Made by a program: the position numbers and the translations under genes
Notes under the pieces: model-generated
Databases searched by the model: none
What the model was told of the DNA's origin: nothing
What the model saw: only the letters and a program-made list of their open reading frames with translations
In this document: piece by piece, positions 7,597-15,154 of the stretch
Numbering within the stretch: position 1 is the first letter of the stretch
Layout of the letters: each line of letters opens with the position of its first letter
Assembly (NCBI GenBank): GCA_965246745.1
Contig: OZ251980.1
Location: 1,054,001-1,118,000 of the forward strand
DNA: 64,000 nucleotides
Reading direction: 5' to 3'
Source: JANXMY01 sp965246745
GTDB lineage: Bacteria > Armatimonadota > Armatimonadia > Armatimonadales > Capsulimonadaceae

Positions 7597-10500
7597 TTAG
7601 CGGACTGCAAGCCGGCGGCGGGTCGCAGCGACCGTCAAGCCGCCGAGCATCAGCAGAAGGCCGAGCGAGACGGTGGTGGACGCTTCGGGAACCGGAGCGC
7701 CGCCGCTGGGGGTGCCGGGGGTCAGCACTTGAAGCTGAAGGCCGTCCGCCCCGGCGTTGTTGATCAGTGCGTAGGTGAAGCCGTTCTGGCCCGCAATGAC
7801 CCCCGTGCCGTCGGCGAGGAATGTCTCGTTCGCAAAGTACTGGGTCGGCCCCGTGCCGGTTCCGGCGAGGGACGAGGTGAGCGAGCCGTAGCTGAGGAAC
7901 GTAAACGGAGCCGTGCGCGTGGACGCGTCGGTGCCGAGGTAGCTCACGTCCAAGACGCCGCCGGTGGTGACCGCGCCGCTGACCTGGAGCAGATTGTTCA
8001 GGGCGTTGTCGAACGCTACATCAAAAACGCCGTTTGCGCCCTGCGAGAATGTCCCGTTGACCGCCAGCGTCCCAAACGGCGATGCCGCGTTTCCGGCGGC
8101 GACCGTGCCGCCGTTGTTCTGGGCATTGCCGTTCACGGTTCCCGTGCCGGAGAGGGTCCCGCCCGCCAGCGACAGCGACGAGTTCAGCGTCCCGTCCACT
8201 TGGGTCGCCCCGCCGGTCTGAACCAAATTGGGGTTGGCGAAGGTCGCCGTGCCGCCGGTCTTCACCAGGAGGTTCCCGCTGTCGGTCGTGGTCGTGTTGC
8301 CTGCGACATTCAGAGTCGCGCCGCTTTGCACTTGCAGCGTCCCGGCGTTCTTGAAGTTGTCGGTGTTGATGGCGAGCGTCCCGCCGCCGGCACTGATCGT
8401 GCCGTTGTTGGTCAGCGTCGCCCCGCCGTTTTGCTGATAGATATTGCCGAAGCCGCTGATCGTGCCGTTGTTGACCAAGTTGGCATTGCCGTCGGCGACC
8501 GCCAGGCCATAGGCCGTGCCCAGCGTCGTTGTGCCGTTGAGCGTATCGGTGTTCTGGATTTGGACGTAAGCGTCCGAGTGCGTAAACAAATCCAAATCTG
8601 CGTTCACGGTCGTATTATTGAAGTGGTTGCCATTGCTGGTGTTATAGATCAAGCTGGTGCCGCTGGCCCCGTTGATTGTTCCGAGCAGCGTCGCGCCGTT
8701 GACCTGAATCTGGCCTCCATCCGCTGCGGTGAACAGATTGCCGGTGTTCCCGATGACCGTTCCGCTGAGGGAGACGACGCTGCCCGCGCCCGACGCGCTG
8801 AATGTGCCGCTGTCGGTCGTGGTCGTGTTCCCGGCAATGGTGAGCGTCGCGCCGTTCACGGCCTTGACGGTTCCGGCGTTCTTGAAGTTGTCTTCGTTGA
8901 TGCTGATGGCCTGCCCGGACGTGTTGGCGTTGATCGTGCCGTTATTGGTGAGCGTCGCATTGCCGTTCTGCTGGTAGATGCCGCCGAAGCCGCTGATCGT
9001 CCCGTTATTGACCAAGTTGGCGTTGCCGTCAGCAACCGCCAGGCCGTAGGCTGTGCCTAGCATCGTATTTCCGTTCAGCGTATCCGTGTTGATAATCTGG
9101 ACATAAGCGTCCGAGTGCGTAAACAAGTCTAGGTTGGTATTCACCGTCGTGTTGTTGAAATGGTTGCCATTGCTCGTGTTATAGATCAAGCTCGTACCAC
9201 TGGCCCCATTGATCGTGCCGAGCAGCGTTGCCCCGTTGACCTGGATCTGACCGCCGCTTGACGCCGTAAACAGGTTGCCCGTAGTTCCGGTCAGTGTTCC
9301 CGAAAGCGAGAAGACGCTGCCCGCGCCAACCGCTTTGATATCTCCGCTGTCGGTCGTCGTGGTGTTGCCTGCGACGTTCAATGTGCCACCGTTTGTCGCT
9401 TCGGTCGTGCCGGCATTGGTGAAGTTGTCGGTGTTGATGCTGATGGCCTGCCCGGACGTGTTGGCGTTGATTATGCCGTTGTTGGTCAGCGTCGCATTGC
9501 CGTTCTGCTGGTAGATGCGGCCGAAGCCGCTGATCGTGCCGTTGTTGATCAGATTGGCGTTGCCGTCGGCGACCGCCAGGCCGTAAGCCGTACCCAGCGT
9601 CGTCGTGCCGTTCAGCGTATCGGTATTGAGCAGTTGAACGTAAGCGTCCGAATGCGTGAACAGGTCCAAATTTGCGTTCACGGTCGTATTATTGAAGTGA
9701 TTGCCGTTGCTGGTCGTATAAACCAGGCTGGTCGCGCCGACGCCGTTGACGGTTCCCAGGAGGGTTGCGCCGTTGACATTGATCGTGCCGCCGAGACCGT
9801 TGAAGCTGCCGGCGGCGCTGTCGTTGAACGTGCCGCTGAGGTTAAGGACGCCGCCGGTGTTTGCCGTCAGCAGGCCGGTGTTTGTGGTCGTCGTATTCCC
9901 GGCGATAGTCAGCGTTCCGCCGTTGGTGGCTTCGGTCGTGCCGGCGTTCTTGAAATTGTCTGCGTTGATGCTGATCGCCTGCGCGGACGTATTCGCATTG
10001 ATCGTGCCGTTGTTAGTCAGCGTCGCATTGCCGTTCTGCTGATAGATATTGCCGAAGCCCGCGATGGTTCCGTTGTTGATCAAATTGGCGTTGCCGTCCG
10101 CCAAAGCTAGGCCGTAAGCGGTCCCGAGGGTTGTGTTCCCGTTCAGCGTATCGGTGTTGATCAGCTGAACGTAAGCATCGGAGTGGGTGAACAAGTCCAG
10201 ATTGCCGTTGATGGTCGTGCCGTTGAAATGGTTGCCGCCGCTGGTGCTGTACACAAGCGCCGTCGCAGCGTCGGTGTTGATCGTGCCGAGCAGCGTCGCG
10301 CCGTTGACCTGAATCTGGCCTCCATTCGATGCCGTGAACAGATTGCTGCCGCTGCCTGTCAGCGTTCCCAGAAGCGAGACGACGCTGCCCGCGCCCGACG
10401 CGCTAAATGTGCCGCTGTCGGTCGTAGTCGTGTTCCCGGCGATGCTGAACGTGCCGCCGTTCACGGCCTTGACGGTTCCGGTGTTCTTGAAATTGTCTGC

Positions 10501-11211
10501 GTTGATATTGATCGCTTGCCCGGACATATTCGCGTTAAGCGTGCCGCTGTTGGTCAGCGTCGCCCCGCCGTTCTGCTGGTAGATATTGCCGTAGCCCGCA
10601 ATCGTGCCGTTGTTGATGAGGTTCGCGTTGCCGTCGGCAAGGTACAATCCGTAAGCGGTCGCGAGCGTCGTCGTCCCGCTGAGCGTGTTCGTGTTGATGA
10701 TCCGGGCGTAAGCGTCTGAGTGCGTGAACAAATCCAAATCGGCATTGACAATGCTGCTGTTGAAAAAGTTGCCGCCGCTGGTGGTGAGCACGACCGAGCC
10801 GCCGCTGCCCTGGTTGAGCGTGAAGTTGCTGACCCCGCCGCCGTTCATGGTGAAGAGGTTGTTGATGGTGATTGTCCCGGCGGCGCTGGCCTGGGAGCCG
10901 GAAAAAGTGCCGCCGGTCAGCGAGAACGCGCCGTTGCTGAAGAAGCTGGAAACGGTCGCGTCCTGTCCGAGCGTGATGGCCGCCGTGGACTGGTTCACGG
11001 CGTCGTCGCCTGTGCCGGGCCGGCTGCCGTTGCTCCAGTGCGACGGATTGGCGAACCAGTCGCCGGGGCTGGTGTCCCAGTTCACGGTTCCGGCATGGGC
11101 GACGGTTCCGGCGGACAGGCTCAGCAGGGACAGCAGGCCGATCCCGAGCCGGGCGGCGCTGCGAAGAGACGGGGCGGAAAGAGAATGGCGAGAATTGGGC
11201 GTGTGCGTCAT
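7597..11211 (-). CDS. Large exported autotransporter-like repeat protein with PEP-CTERM sorting tail
   Basis: The product has 1,204 residues. A signal peptide (about 1-40, ending AHA) precedes a beta-helix passenger rich in Gly, Asn and Thr. It contains five near-identical units of 177-179 residues, each with DLFTHSDAY, GNANLINNGTI and YQQNG motifs. The C-terminus carries VPEAST, a hydrophobic helix and RRR, which is a PEP-CTERM signal for exosortase processing. Repeats of this composition form right-handed beta-solenoids at the cell surface. No exosortase is in the window. The 160-bp gap to trhO on the other strand should hold both promoters. Confidence 0.85.
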   Translation of the reverse strand: MTHTPNSRHSLSAPSLRSAARLGIGLLSLLSLSAGTVAHAGTVNWDTSPGDWFANPSHWSNGSRPGTGDDAVNQSTAAITLGQDATVSSFFSNGAFSLTGGTFSGSQASAAGTITINNLFTMNGGGVSNFTLNQGSGGSVVLTTSGGNFFNSSIVNADLDLFTHSDAYARIINTNTLSGTTTLATAYGLYLADGNANLINNGTIAGYGNIYQQNGGATLTNSGTLNANMSGQAININADNFKNTGTVKAVNGGTFSIAGNTTTTDSGTFSASGAGSVVSLLGTLTGSGSNLFTASNGGQIQVNGATLLGTINTDAATALVYSTSGGNHFNGTTINGNLDLFTHSDAYVQLINTDTLNGNTTLGTAYGLALADGNANLINNGTIAGFGNIYQQNGNATLTNNGTINANTSAQAISINADNFKNAGTTEATNGGTLTIAGNTTTTNTGLLTANTGGVLNLSGTFNDSAAGSFNGLGGTINVNGATLLGTVNGVGATSLVYTTSNGNHFNNTTVNANLDLFTHSDAYVQLLNTDTLNGTTTLGTAYGLAVADGNANLINNGTISGFGRIYQQNGNATLTNNGIINANTSGQAISINTDNFTNAGTTEATNGGTLNVAGNTTTTDSGDIKAVGAGSVFSLSGTLTGTTGNLFTASSGGQIQVNGATLLGTINGASGTSLIYNTSNGNHFNNTTVNTNLDLFTHSDAYVQIINTDTLNGNTMLGTAYGLAVADGNANLVNNGTISGFGGIYQQNGNATLTNNGTINANTSGQAISINEDNFKNAGTVKAVNGATLTIAGNTTTTDSGTFSASGAGSVVSLSGTVIGNTGNLFTAADGGQIQVNGATLLGTINGASGTSLIYNTSNGNHFNNTTVNADLDLFTHSDAYVQIQNTDTLNGTTTLGTAYGLAVADGNANLVNNGTISGFGNIYQQNGGATLTNNGTISAGGGTLAINTDNFKNAGTLQVQSGATLNVAGNTTTTDSGNLLVKTGGTATFANPNLVQTGGATQVDGTLNSSLSLAGGTLSGTGTVNGNAQNNGGTVAAGNAASPFGTLAVNGTFSQGANGVFDVAFDNALNNLLQVSGAVTTGGVLDVSYLGTDASTRTAPFTFLSYGSLTSSLAGTGTGPTQYFANETFLADGTGVIAGQNGFTYALINNAGADGLQLQVLTPGTPSGGAPVPEASTTVSLGLLLMLGGLTVAATRRRLAVR
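8281..10860. repeat. Five tandem coding repeats of about 537 bp
   Basis: The same landmark (codons for DLFTHSDAY) recurs near 8570, 9107, 9644, 10175 and 10712, so the periods are 537, 537, 531 and 537 bp. Boundaries are approximate. The repeats are similar at the DNA level, with many blocks unchanged over tens of bases, which suggests repeated duplication or gene conversion. Confidence 0.85.
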
Positions 11212-11372
11212 GGTCTTGATCCTATCTAAGTGCTGAATTATCCGTCGGAACTACCGGATACAGGCTCATTTTACAGGCCGACCGTTAAACCACCGTTAAA
11301 TTCTTGCGTTGAATTGCCCTGAATTCCAAAATAAGCAGGGAAACACCGAAAATAAATGGAACTACTGTCCCA

Positions 11373-12296
11373 ATGCTGAGGAAATCAGACAGTGAGCACG
11401 GGGGCGCTTATGCCGTCGCGGCATTTTACCGCTTTGTGCCGATCAGCGACCCGGCGGCGCAGCAAGCGCGGCTGAAGGAAACGCTGGCGGAGTGGGGCCT
11501 GTGCGGGACGCTGCTGCTGGCTCCCGAGGGCATCAACGGCACTCTGGCGGGCAGCGAACGCGCGGTGGACGCGCTTTTGGGGCTTTTGGAAGCGCAGTTC
11601 GGCCTGCCCCGCGCCGAGGTGAAGCTGTCGGCGGCGGCGGACAAGCCGTTTGCCCGGCTCAAGGTGCGGGTCAAGCGTGAGATTATCTCGTTCGGCCAGG
11701 CGTCTTTGGGACAAACCGGAACCTATGTCGCGGCGGCCGATTGGAACGCGCTGCTGGCCGACCCGGACGTGCTGGTGCTGGACACGCGCAACCGCTACGA
11801 GACCCGGCTCGGGACCTTTGAGAACGCCGCCGACCCGCAGATTGACTGCTTCCGCGAGTTTGCGGCGTATGCCGACGAAGCGCTCGACCCGGCGGCGCAC
11901 CCGAAGATCGCCATGTTCTGCACCGGCGGCATCCGCTGCGAGAAAGCGTCGGCGTTTCTGCTGGCGCGGGGCTTCGCCGAGGTGTACCATTTGCAGGGCG
12001 GCATCTTGAAGTATTTGGAAGACGTGCCCGCCGCCCAAAGCCGCTGGCAGGGCGAGTGCTACGTCTTCGACGGGCGCATGAGTGTCGGCCCTGATCTTGC
12101 GCCGGGCCGCTACGGAATGTGCTGGTGCTGCGGCGACCCCGTAAGCGCCGAAGACCGGGCGCACGCCGACTACGAGGAAGGCGTTTCCTGCCCCCGCTGC
12201 TTCCTGAAAACGTCCGCCGCCGACAAAGCCCGCTACCGAATGCGCCAAACGCAGATGACGCAGCAAAGACGCGATTCTCTGCACGATTCTCTGTAG
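11373..12296 (+). CDS. trhO: tRNA uridine(34) hydroxylase (YceA/TrhO), rhodanese-domain
   Basis: The product has 307 residues. The N-terminal acylphosphatase-like domain has the family motif LLAPEGINGTLAGS. The middle rhodanese domain (about 115-225) has the catalytic loop FCTGGIRCEKAS. The C-terminus holds cysteines in CWCCGDP and SCPRCF. TrhO hydroxylates U34 of tRNAs in an oxygen-dependent reaction, giving 5-hydroxyuridine. The start at 11373 is the first ATG of the frame. Its stop codon lies at the edge of a palindromic repeat that follows immediately. It is divergent from the exported repeat protein. Confidence 0.9.
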   Translation: MLRKSDSEHGGAYAVAAFYRFVPISDPAAQQARLKETLAEWGLCGTLLLAPEGINGTLAGSERAVDALLGLLEAQFGLPRAEVKLSAAADKPFARLKVRVKREIISFGQASLGQTGTYVAAADWNALLADPDVLVLDTRNRYETRLGTFENAADPQIDCFREFAAYADEALDPAAHPKIAMFCTGGIRCEKASAFLLARGFAEVYHLQGGILKYLEDVPAAQSRWQGECYVFDGRMSVGPDLAPGRYGMCWCCGDPVSAEDRAHADYEEGVSCPRCFLKTSAADKARYRMRQTQMTQQRRDSLHDSL

Positions 12297-12413
12297 GGCG
12301 TAGGGCATGCCCCTACCCTTTGAGTCTTTTCTGATTTTAGTCTTTCCCGGCCCAAAAGAGGTTAGGCAGGTCAAAAAGAAGCGAGGAGGGTAGAGCAAGC
12401 CCTACGCCCTACT
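12293..12413. repeat. Palindromic repeat, family C copy 1
   Basis: The ends are inverted: GTAGGGCGTAGGGC on the left and GCCCTACGCCCTAC on the right, about 120 bp apart. The left end includes the trhO stop codon. A second copy sits at 35571-35645 inside another repeat, so this is a mobile or amplified element and not a plain terminator. Confidence 0.8.
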
Positions 12414-12465
12414 CCATTCCGAACCGCTGACAGATGTGTACGACCCGGAGGCAAGGCACGCAGCA

Positions 12466-12654
12466 ATGGACGCTCCCTGGCATATTCGCCTGCTCGGCAC
12501 GCTCGAGGCCCGGCAGGGGGAACTGAAGCTCACCCGGTTTGCCACGTCGCGGGTCGCGGCGCTGCTGGCGCGGCTCGCGCTGTTTCCGGCGCGGACCCAC
12601 TCGCGCGAGGAGCTGGCCGGGATGCTCCGGCCTGACGCCGACGGCCTGCGCTGA
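12466..12654 (+). pseudogene. Truncated N-terminus of a BTAD-type regulator
   Basis: Sixty-two codons from ATG 12466 encode a protein closely matching the first 60 residues of the regulator at 4673: the shared run TRFA(T/S)SRVAALLARLALFP is nearly identical, then REEL and PDADG. The frame ends at TGA right after PDADGLR, before the BTAD and ATPase parts. There is no trace of the remaining 820 residues, so this is a deletion remnant. Confidence 0.8.
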
Positions 12655-12683
12655 GGTATACTGCCGCAGAGGAGAACAGTCCG

Positions 12684-13295
12684 ATGGCCCTTGCCGAGCG
12701 TTCTCTCATAACCGAAAAGACAACCTGCACCGAAGACGAATACTTCGAGTTCGACCGCACGAGCGTCGGCCGCTGGGAGTATGTGAGCGGCGAAATACGC
12801 GCCATGAGCGGCGGCACCGCGAAACACAGCGTCATTGCCATGAATATCGCCCGCGCTCTCGGCAACGCGCTCGTCCCAAAAGGCTGCTCCATCTTCGGCT
12901 CGGACATGCGGGTTCATACCGGAGACGGCATCAACACCTTCCCCGACGCGTCGGTCGTCTGCGACCCGCTGCGGTTCTACCGGGGCCGGACCGACACGCT
13001 GGCAAACCCATTGCTGATTGTCGAGGTGCTGTCGGATTGTACCGAAGCCTACGACCGGGGCGCAAAGTTTCATCACTTCCAGACCATCCCGAGCGTCACC
13101 GATTACCTGCTTGTCTCGCAGCACGACGCCCGCGCCGAAGTGTTTACCCGCCGAGGCGACGGCCGGTGGGGCTACCGCGAAGCGTCCGGCCTCGACGCCG
13201 CGCTTTCCCTGCCGTCGGTCGAAGTCACGCCGGCTCTCAGCGATGTCTACGCGCTGATTGCGTGGGACGAAGAGCAAAACTCTTTGTGCGGCTAA
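12684..13295 (+). CDS. Uma2-family (DUF820) PD-(D/E)XK-like protein
   Basis: The product has 203 residues with the Uma2 order: an N-terminal T(E)DEYFEFD motif, WEYVSGEI, HSVIAMNIARAL, DMRVHTG, PDASVVCDP, LIVEVLSDCTEAYDRGAKFHHFQ and DYLLVSQ. The Asp of PDASVV and the Glu of VEVLS correspond to the nuclease-fold acidic residues, with Lys in the helix after. These proteins are abundant in Armatimonadota and Cyanobacteria and their physiological role is unproven. AGAGGAG lies ahead of the ATG. A second family member is at 34355 on the other strand. Confidence 0.85.
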   Translation: MALAERSLITEKTTCTEDEYFEFDRTSVGRWEYVSGEIRAMSGGTAKHSVIAMNIARALGNALVPKGCSIFGSDMRVHTGDGINTFPDASVVCDPLRFYRGRTDTLANPLLIVEVLSDCTEAYDRGAKFHHFQTIPSVTDYLLVSQHDARAEVFTRRGDGRWGYREASGLDAALSLPSVEVTPALSDVYALIAWDEEQNSLCG

Positions 13296-13311
13296 CGGGA
13301 TCGCTCGCCAG

Positions 13312-13502
13312 GCTGCCGGCGGGCTTGAGGTTATAATTTCCGCCACGCCCGTTTGGTCGTCAGCTTTGCGGCTTCCCCCACTGCCGTCGGGCCGCTCGGC
13401 AAAGCCCAGACGCTCGACGTAGCGGCACAGGTCAAAAAAGCCGATGCTCTGATCGGATTTACCGCCAAGCAGCTTACGCCTGAACTTATCCCACTGCGTC
13501 AT
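13312..13502 (-). pseudogene. Decayed HicA-like toxin gene
   Basis: From ATG 13502 the frame reads MTQWDKFRRKLLGGKSDQSI, then FFDLCRYVERLGFAERPDGS. This is the opening of HicA-type mRNA interferases, which normally continue into GSHHIF with a catalytic His. Here the sequence runs into GGSRKADD instead. The typical later stretch NLKPAGSLA is visible only in the +1 frame further on, so at least one frameshift and loss of the catalytic His have occurred. No HicB partner remains. The segment ends at the Uma2 gene. Confidence 0.6.
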
Positions 13503-13526
13503 TAGGCGTATTGTACCATGAAAATA

Positions 13527-13556
13527 AAAGCCCCGGCGCGACTGCGCCGGGGCTTT
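13527..13556 (-). terminator. Terminator of the gyrA remnant
   Basis: A 13-bp stem (13527-13539 with 13544-13556) built on GCCCCGGCGC is followed, on the minus strand, by a T-rich run. The same stem core stands behind the intact gyrA (18123-18150), so the duplicated block extends past the stop codon. Confidence 0.75.
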
Positions 13557-13569
13557 CTGATCTGTTGAT

Positions 13570-13692
13570 TTACGGCATGACTTCTTCGGCAGGGAGCTTG
13601 CCGTCAATCATGCGCTCGACGGAGGCCACGCGGTCGTCGTCGGCGACGTTGATGGCCCGGACGCCCTGGGTGTTGCGGCTTAAGGAGCGGAT
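13570..13692 (-). pseudogene. Second copy of the gyrA 3' end (last 40 codons)
   Basis: The frame gives IRSLSRNTQGVRAIN...KLPAEEVMP and a TAA stop. It equals the C-terminus of the intact GyrA at 18180 except that Met replaces the penultimate Val. At the nucleotide level the two differ at more than ten positions, and all but the Val/Met change are synonymous, including whole-codon swaps such as TCC/AGC and TTA/CTG. Similarity stops sharply at 13692. No start or upstream gyrA sequence is present. Confidence 0.85.
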
Positions 13693-13701
13693 GGCTGCGT
13701 G

Positions 13702-15073
13702 TTAGCGCGTAATATAGACAAATCCTTTACTTGGATCAGGCGCAAGCCGTTCGTAGGACTTGACAAAGGGAAATGTTTGAGGGAACGTCGGCGGGTTCGC
13801 GGGCTTGAGATCACCATTTGGCATCAGGCGGAACTCGGAAATGGGACCGTTTATCATGATGTTCTTGCTGTTGATATAAGTGTTGGTAATTTGCAGAGTT
13901 TTCCTTTGTAGGCCGATTGTCAGGCAGTAGGAAGCAGGCGGAACGTGGGCGACGGGGCGCAGCAGGGAAAAACGCCCGGTAATCTGATCAACCGCTAACG
14001 AAAACCATCCCGGTCGGGACAAGAACTTTTAGTCTACTGCCGACCGGCGAAAGTTGCCCGTCACGGGCGATTTTGTAGCTATCCAGTGTACCTTCTTCGC
14101 TGACGATGTAAAGGAATTGATTCGTCTTGTCTAGATATGGGCGTGGATTAGAAACAGGCTTTCCGGTTACGGTTTGGGGACCGAGCTGCCCCTCACGGCT
14201 GAGGCGGCAGACGACAAGCGCACTCGCTGGTTGAGCGGCTCGTGCGCTTCCCGCACCGTCATAGGTGCTGATGTAAAGGAAAGAACCGATGCGCCGGTAG
14301 ACGAGACTTGACGGCGGATGCGCTGCATCCGCTCCAAGAAGCGGCTGGCGGTTAAGAGGCTGCACCGATTTGGCGCTGACTTTGTAAACCGTCAGCGTGA
14401 CATTCTCGTTGCCTGAGACAAAATAGGGTCCGGCACTGGCTAACGTGTTGATGCCTTGTTGCAGTTGCAAAGGAACGAGAGCCTCTTTCTTCTGAGCGGA
14501 TTTGAGATGCGGGTGCGAAAAATAGCAGAGAAGAACGCTACTGCTTTGTCCGGTCGCGCGGGCGTACTTTCCCCAAATCAGCAGCAAGCGGCTAGCTTGA
14601 TCAGCCGCAACATTCTGAACGATGATTGGAGTGACGATATTTTGCCGCCTCACAATATGAGAAGGATTGGAGATGTCGTAAACTAACAAGGAATGATCTC
14701 CGTCTGCCGCGTAGAGATAATGTGTTTCGGAGTCAATCGCCACAGTTCCAGTGGCGGCATCAAATGGCATCACCGATTTGAGTGCAAGACGGCCTGTGGG
14801 TTCAATGGCGTAACAATATAATTTGTCATCTGCCGTTATTCCAAAAAGATTTTTTGCCCGCGTATCAACGAGAAGCTGATCAAAAGACACGTTAGCCAGC
14901 GGCTTGGCCTGCATCGGCCGGAGTCTTCCATCTGAACAAACCCAAAACCCAAACAAGCCGCTATAACCGCCAATATAAGCATACTGGCGTGTCGGATGCG
15001 AAGGAGTACAACCCGCAAAAACAGGATGAAAGCAACAAAAAATCAAGAGATAACAAACAAATGTGGATTTCAC
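13702..15073 (-). pseudogene. Frameshifted lactonase-like beta-propeller gene
   Basis: The first frame (15073 to 13988) has a lipoprotein-like or signal peptide N-terminus (FCCFHPVFAGC) and repeated propeller blades (YAYIGGYSGLFGFWVCSDGRLRP, FLYISTYDG, FLYIVSEEGTLDSYKIARDGQLSPVG), as in 6-phosphogluconolactonase/YncE-like seven-bladed proteins. It runs out at KVLVPTGMVFVSG. A +1 frame picks up at about 14022 with RPGWFSLAVDQITGRFSLL and gives a further 100 residues of blade-like sequence ending GFVYITR. One extra base near 14018-14022 explains both. The second part stops 10 bp from the gyrA remnant. Either it is a pseudogene or a sequencing error; lower GC than neighbours supports foreign origin. 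Confidence 0.7.
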
Positions 15074-15154
15074 TTTGATTTCCTGTTGCTTTCATCAAAC
15101 GGCAGTCACAAGACGGCTCTGGGCATGACCTAGCCACGCCTAGAGCAGAAATTT

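Noticed and set aside
7027..9060. A 677-codon plus-strand frame opposite the repeat protein
   Set aside because: It mirrors the repeat units of the gene on the other strand, has no domain and overlaps the end of the BTAD regulator. It is a GC-bias shadow.
12402..13607. A 401-codon minus-strand frame
   Set aside because: It runs through the antisense of Uma2 and the BTAD fragment. Only its segment near 13342-13502 makes sense, as the HicA remnant.
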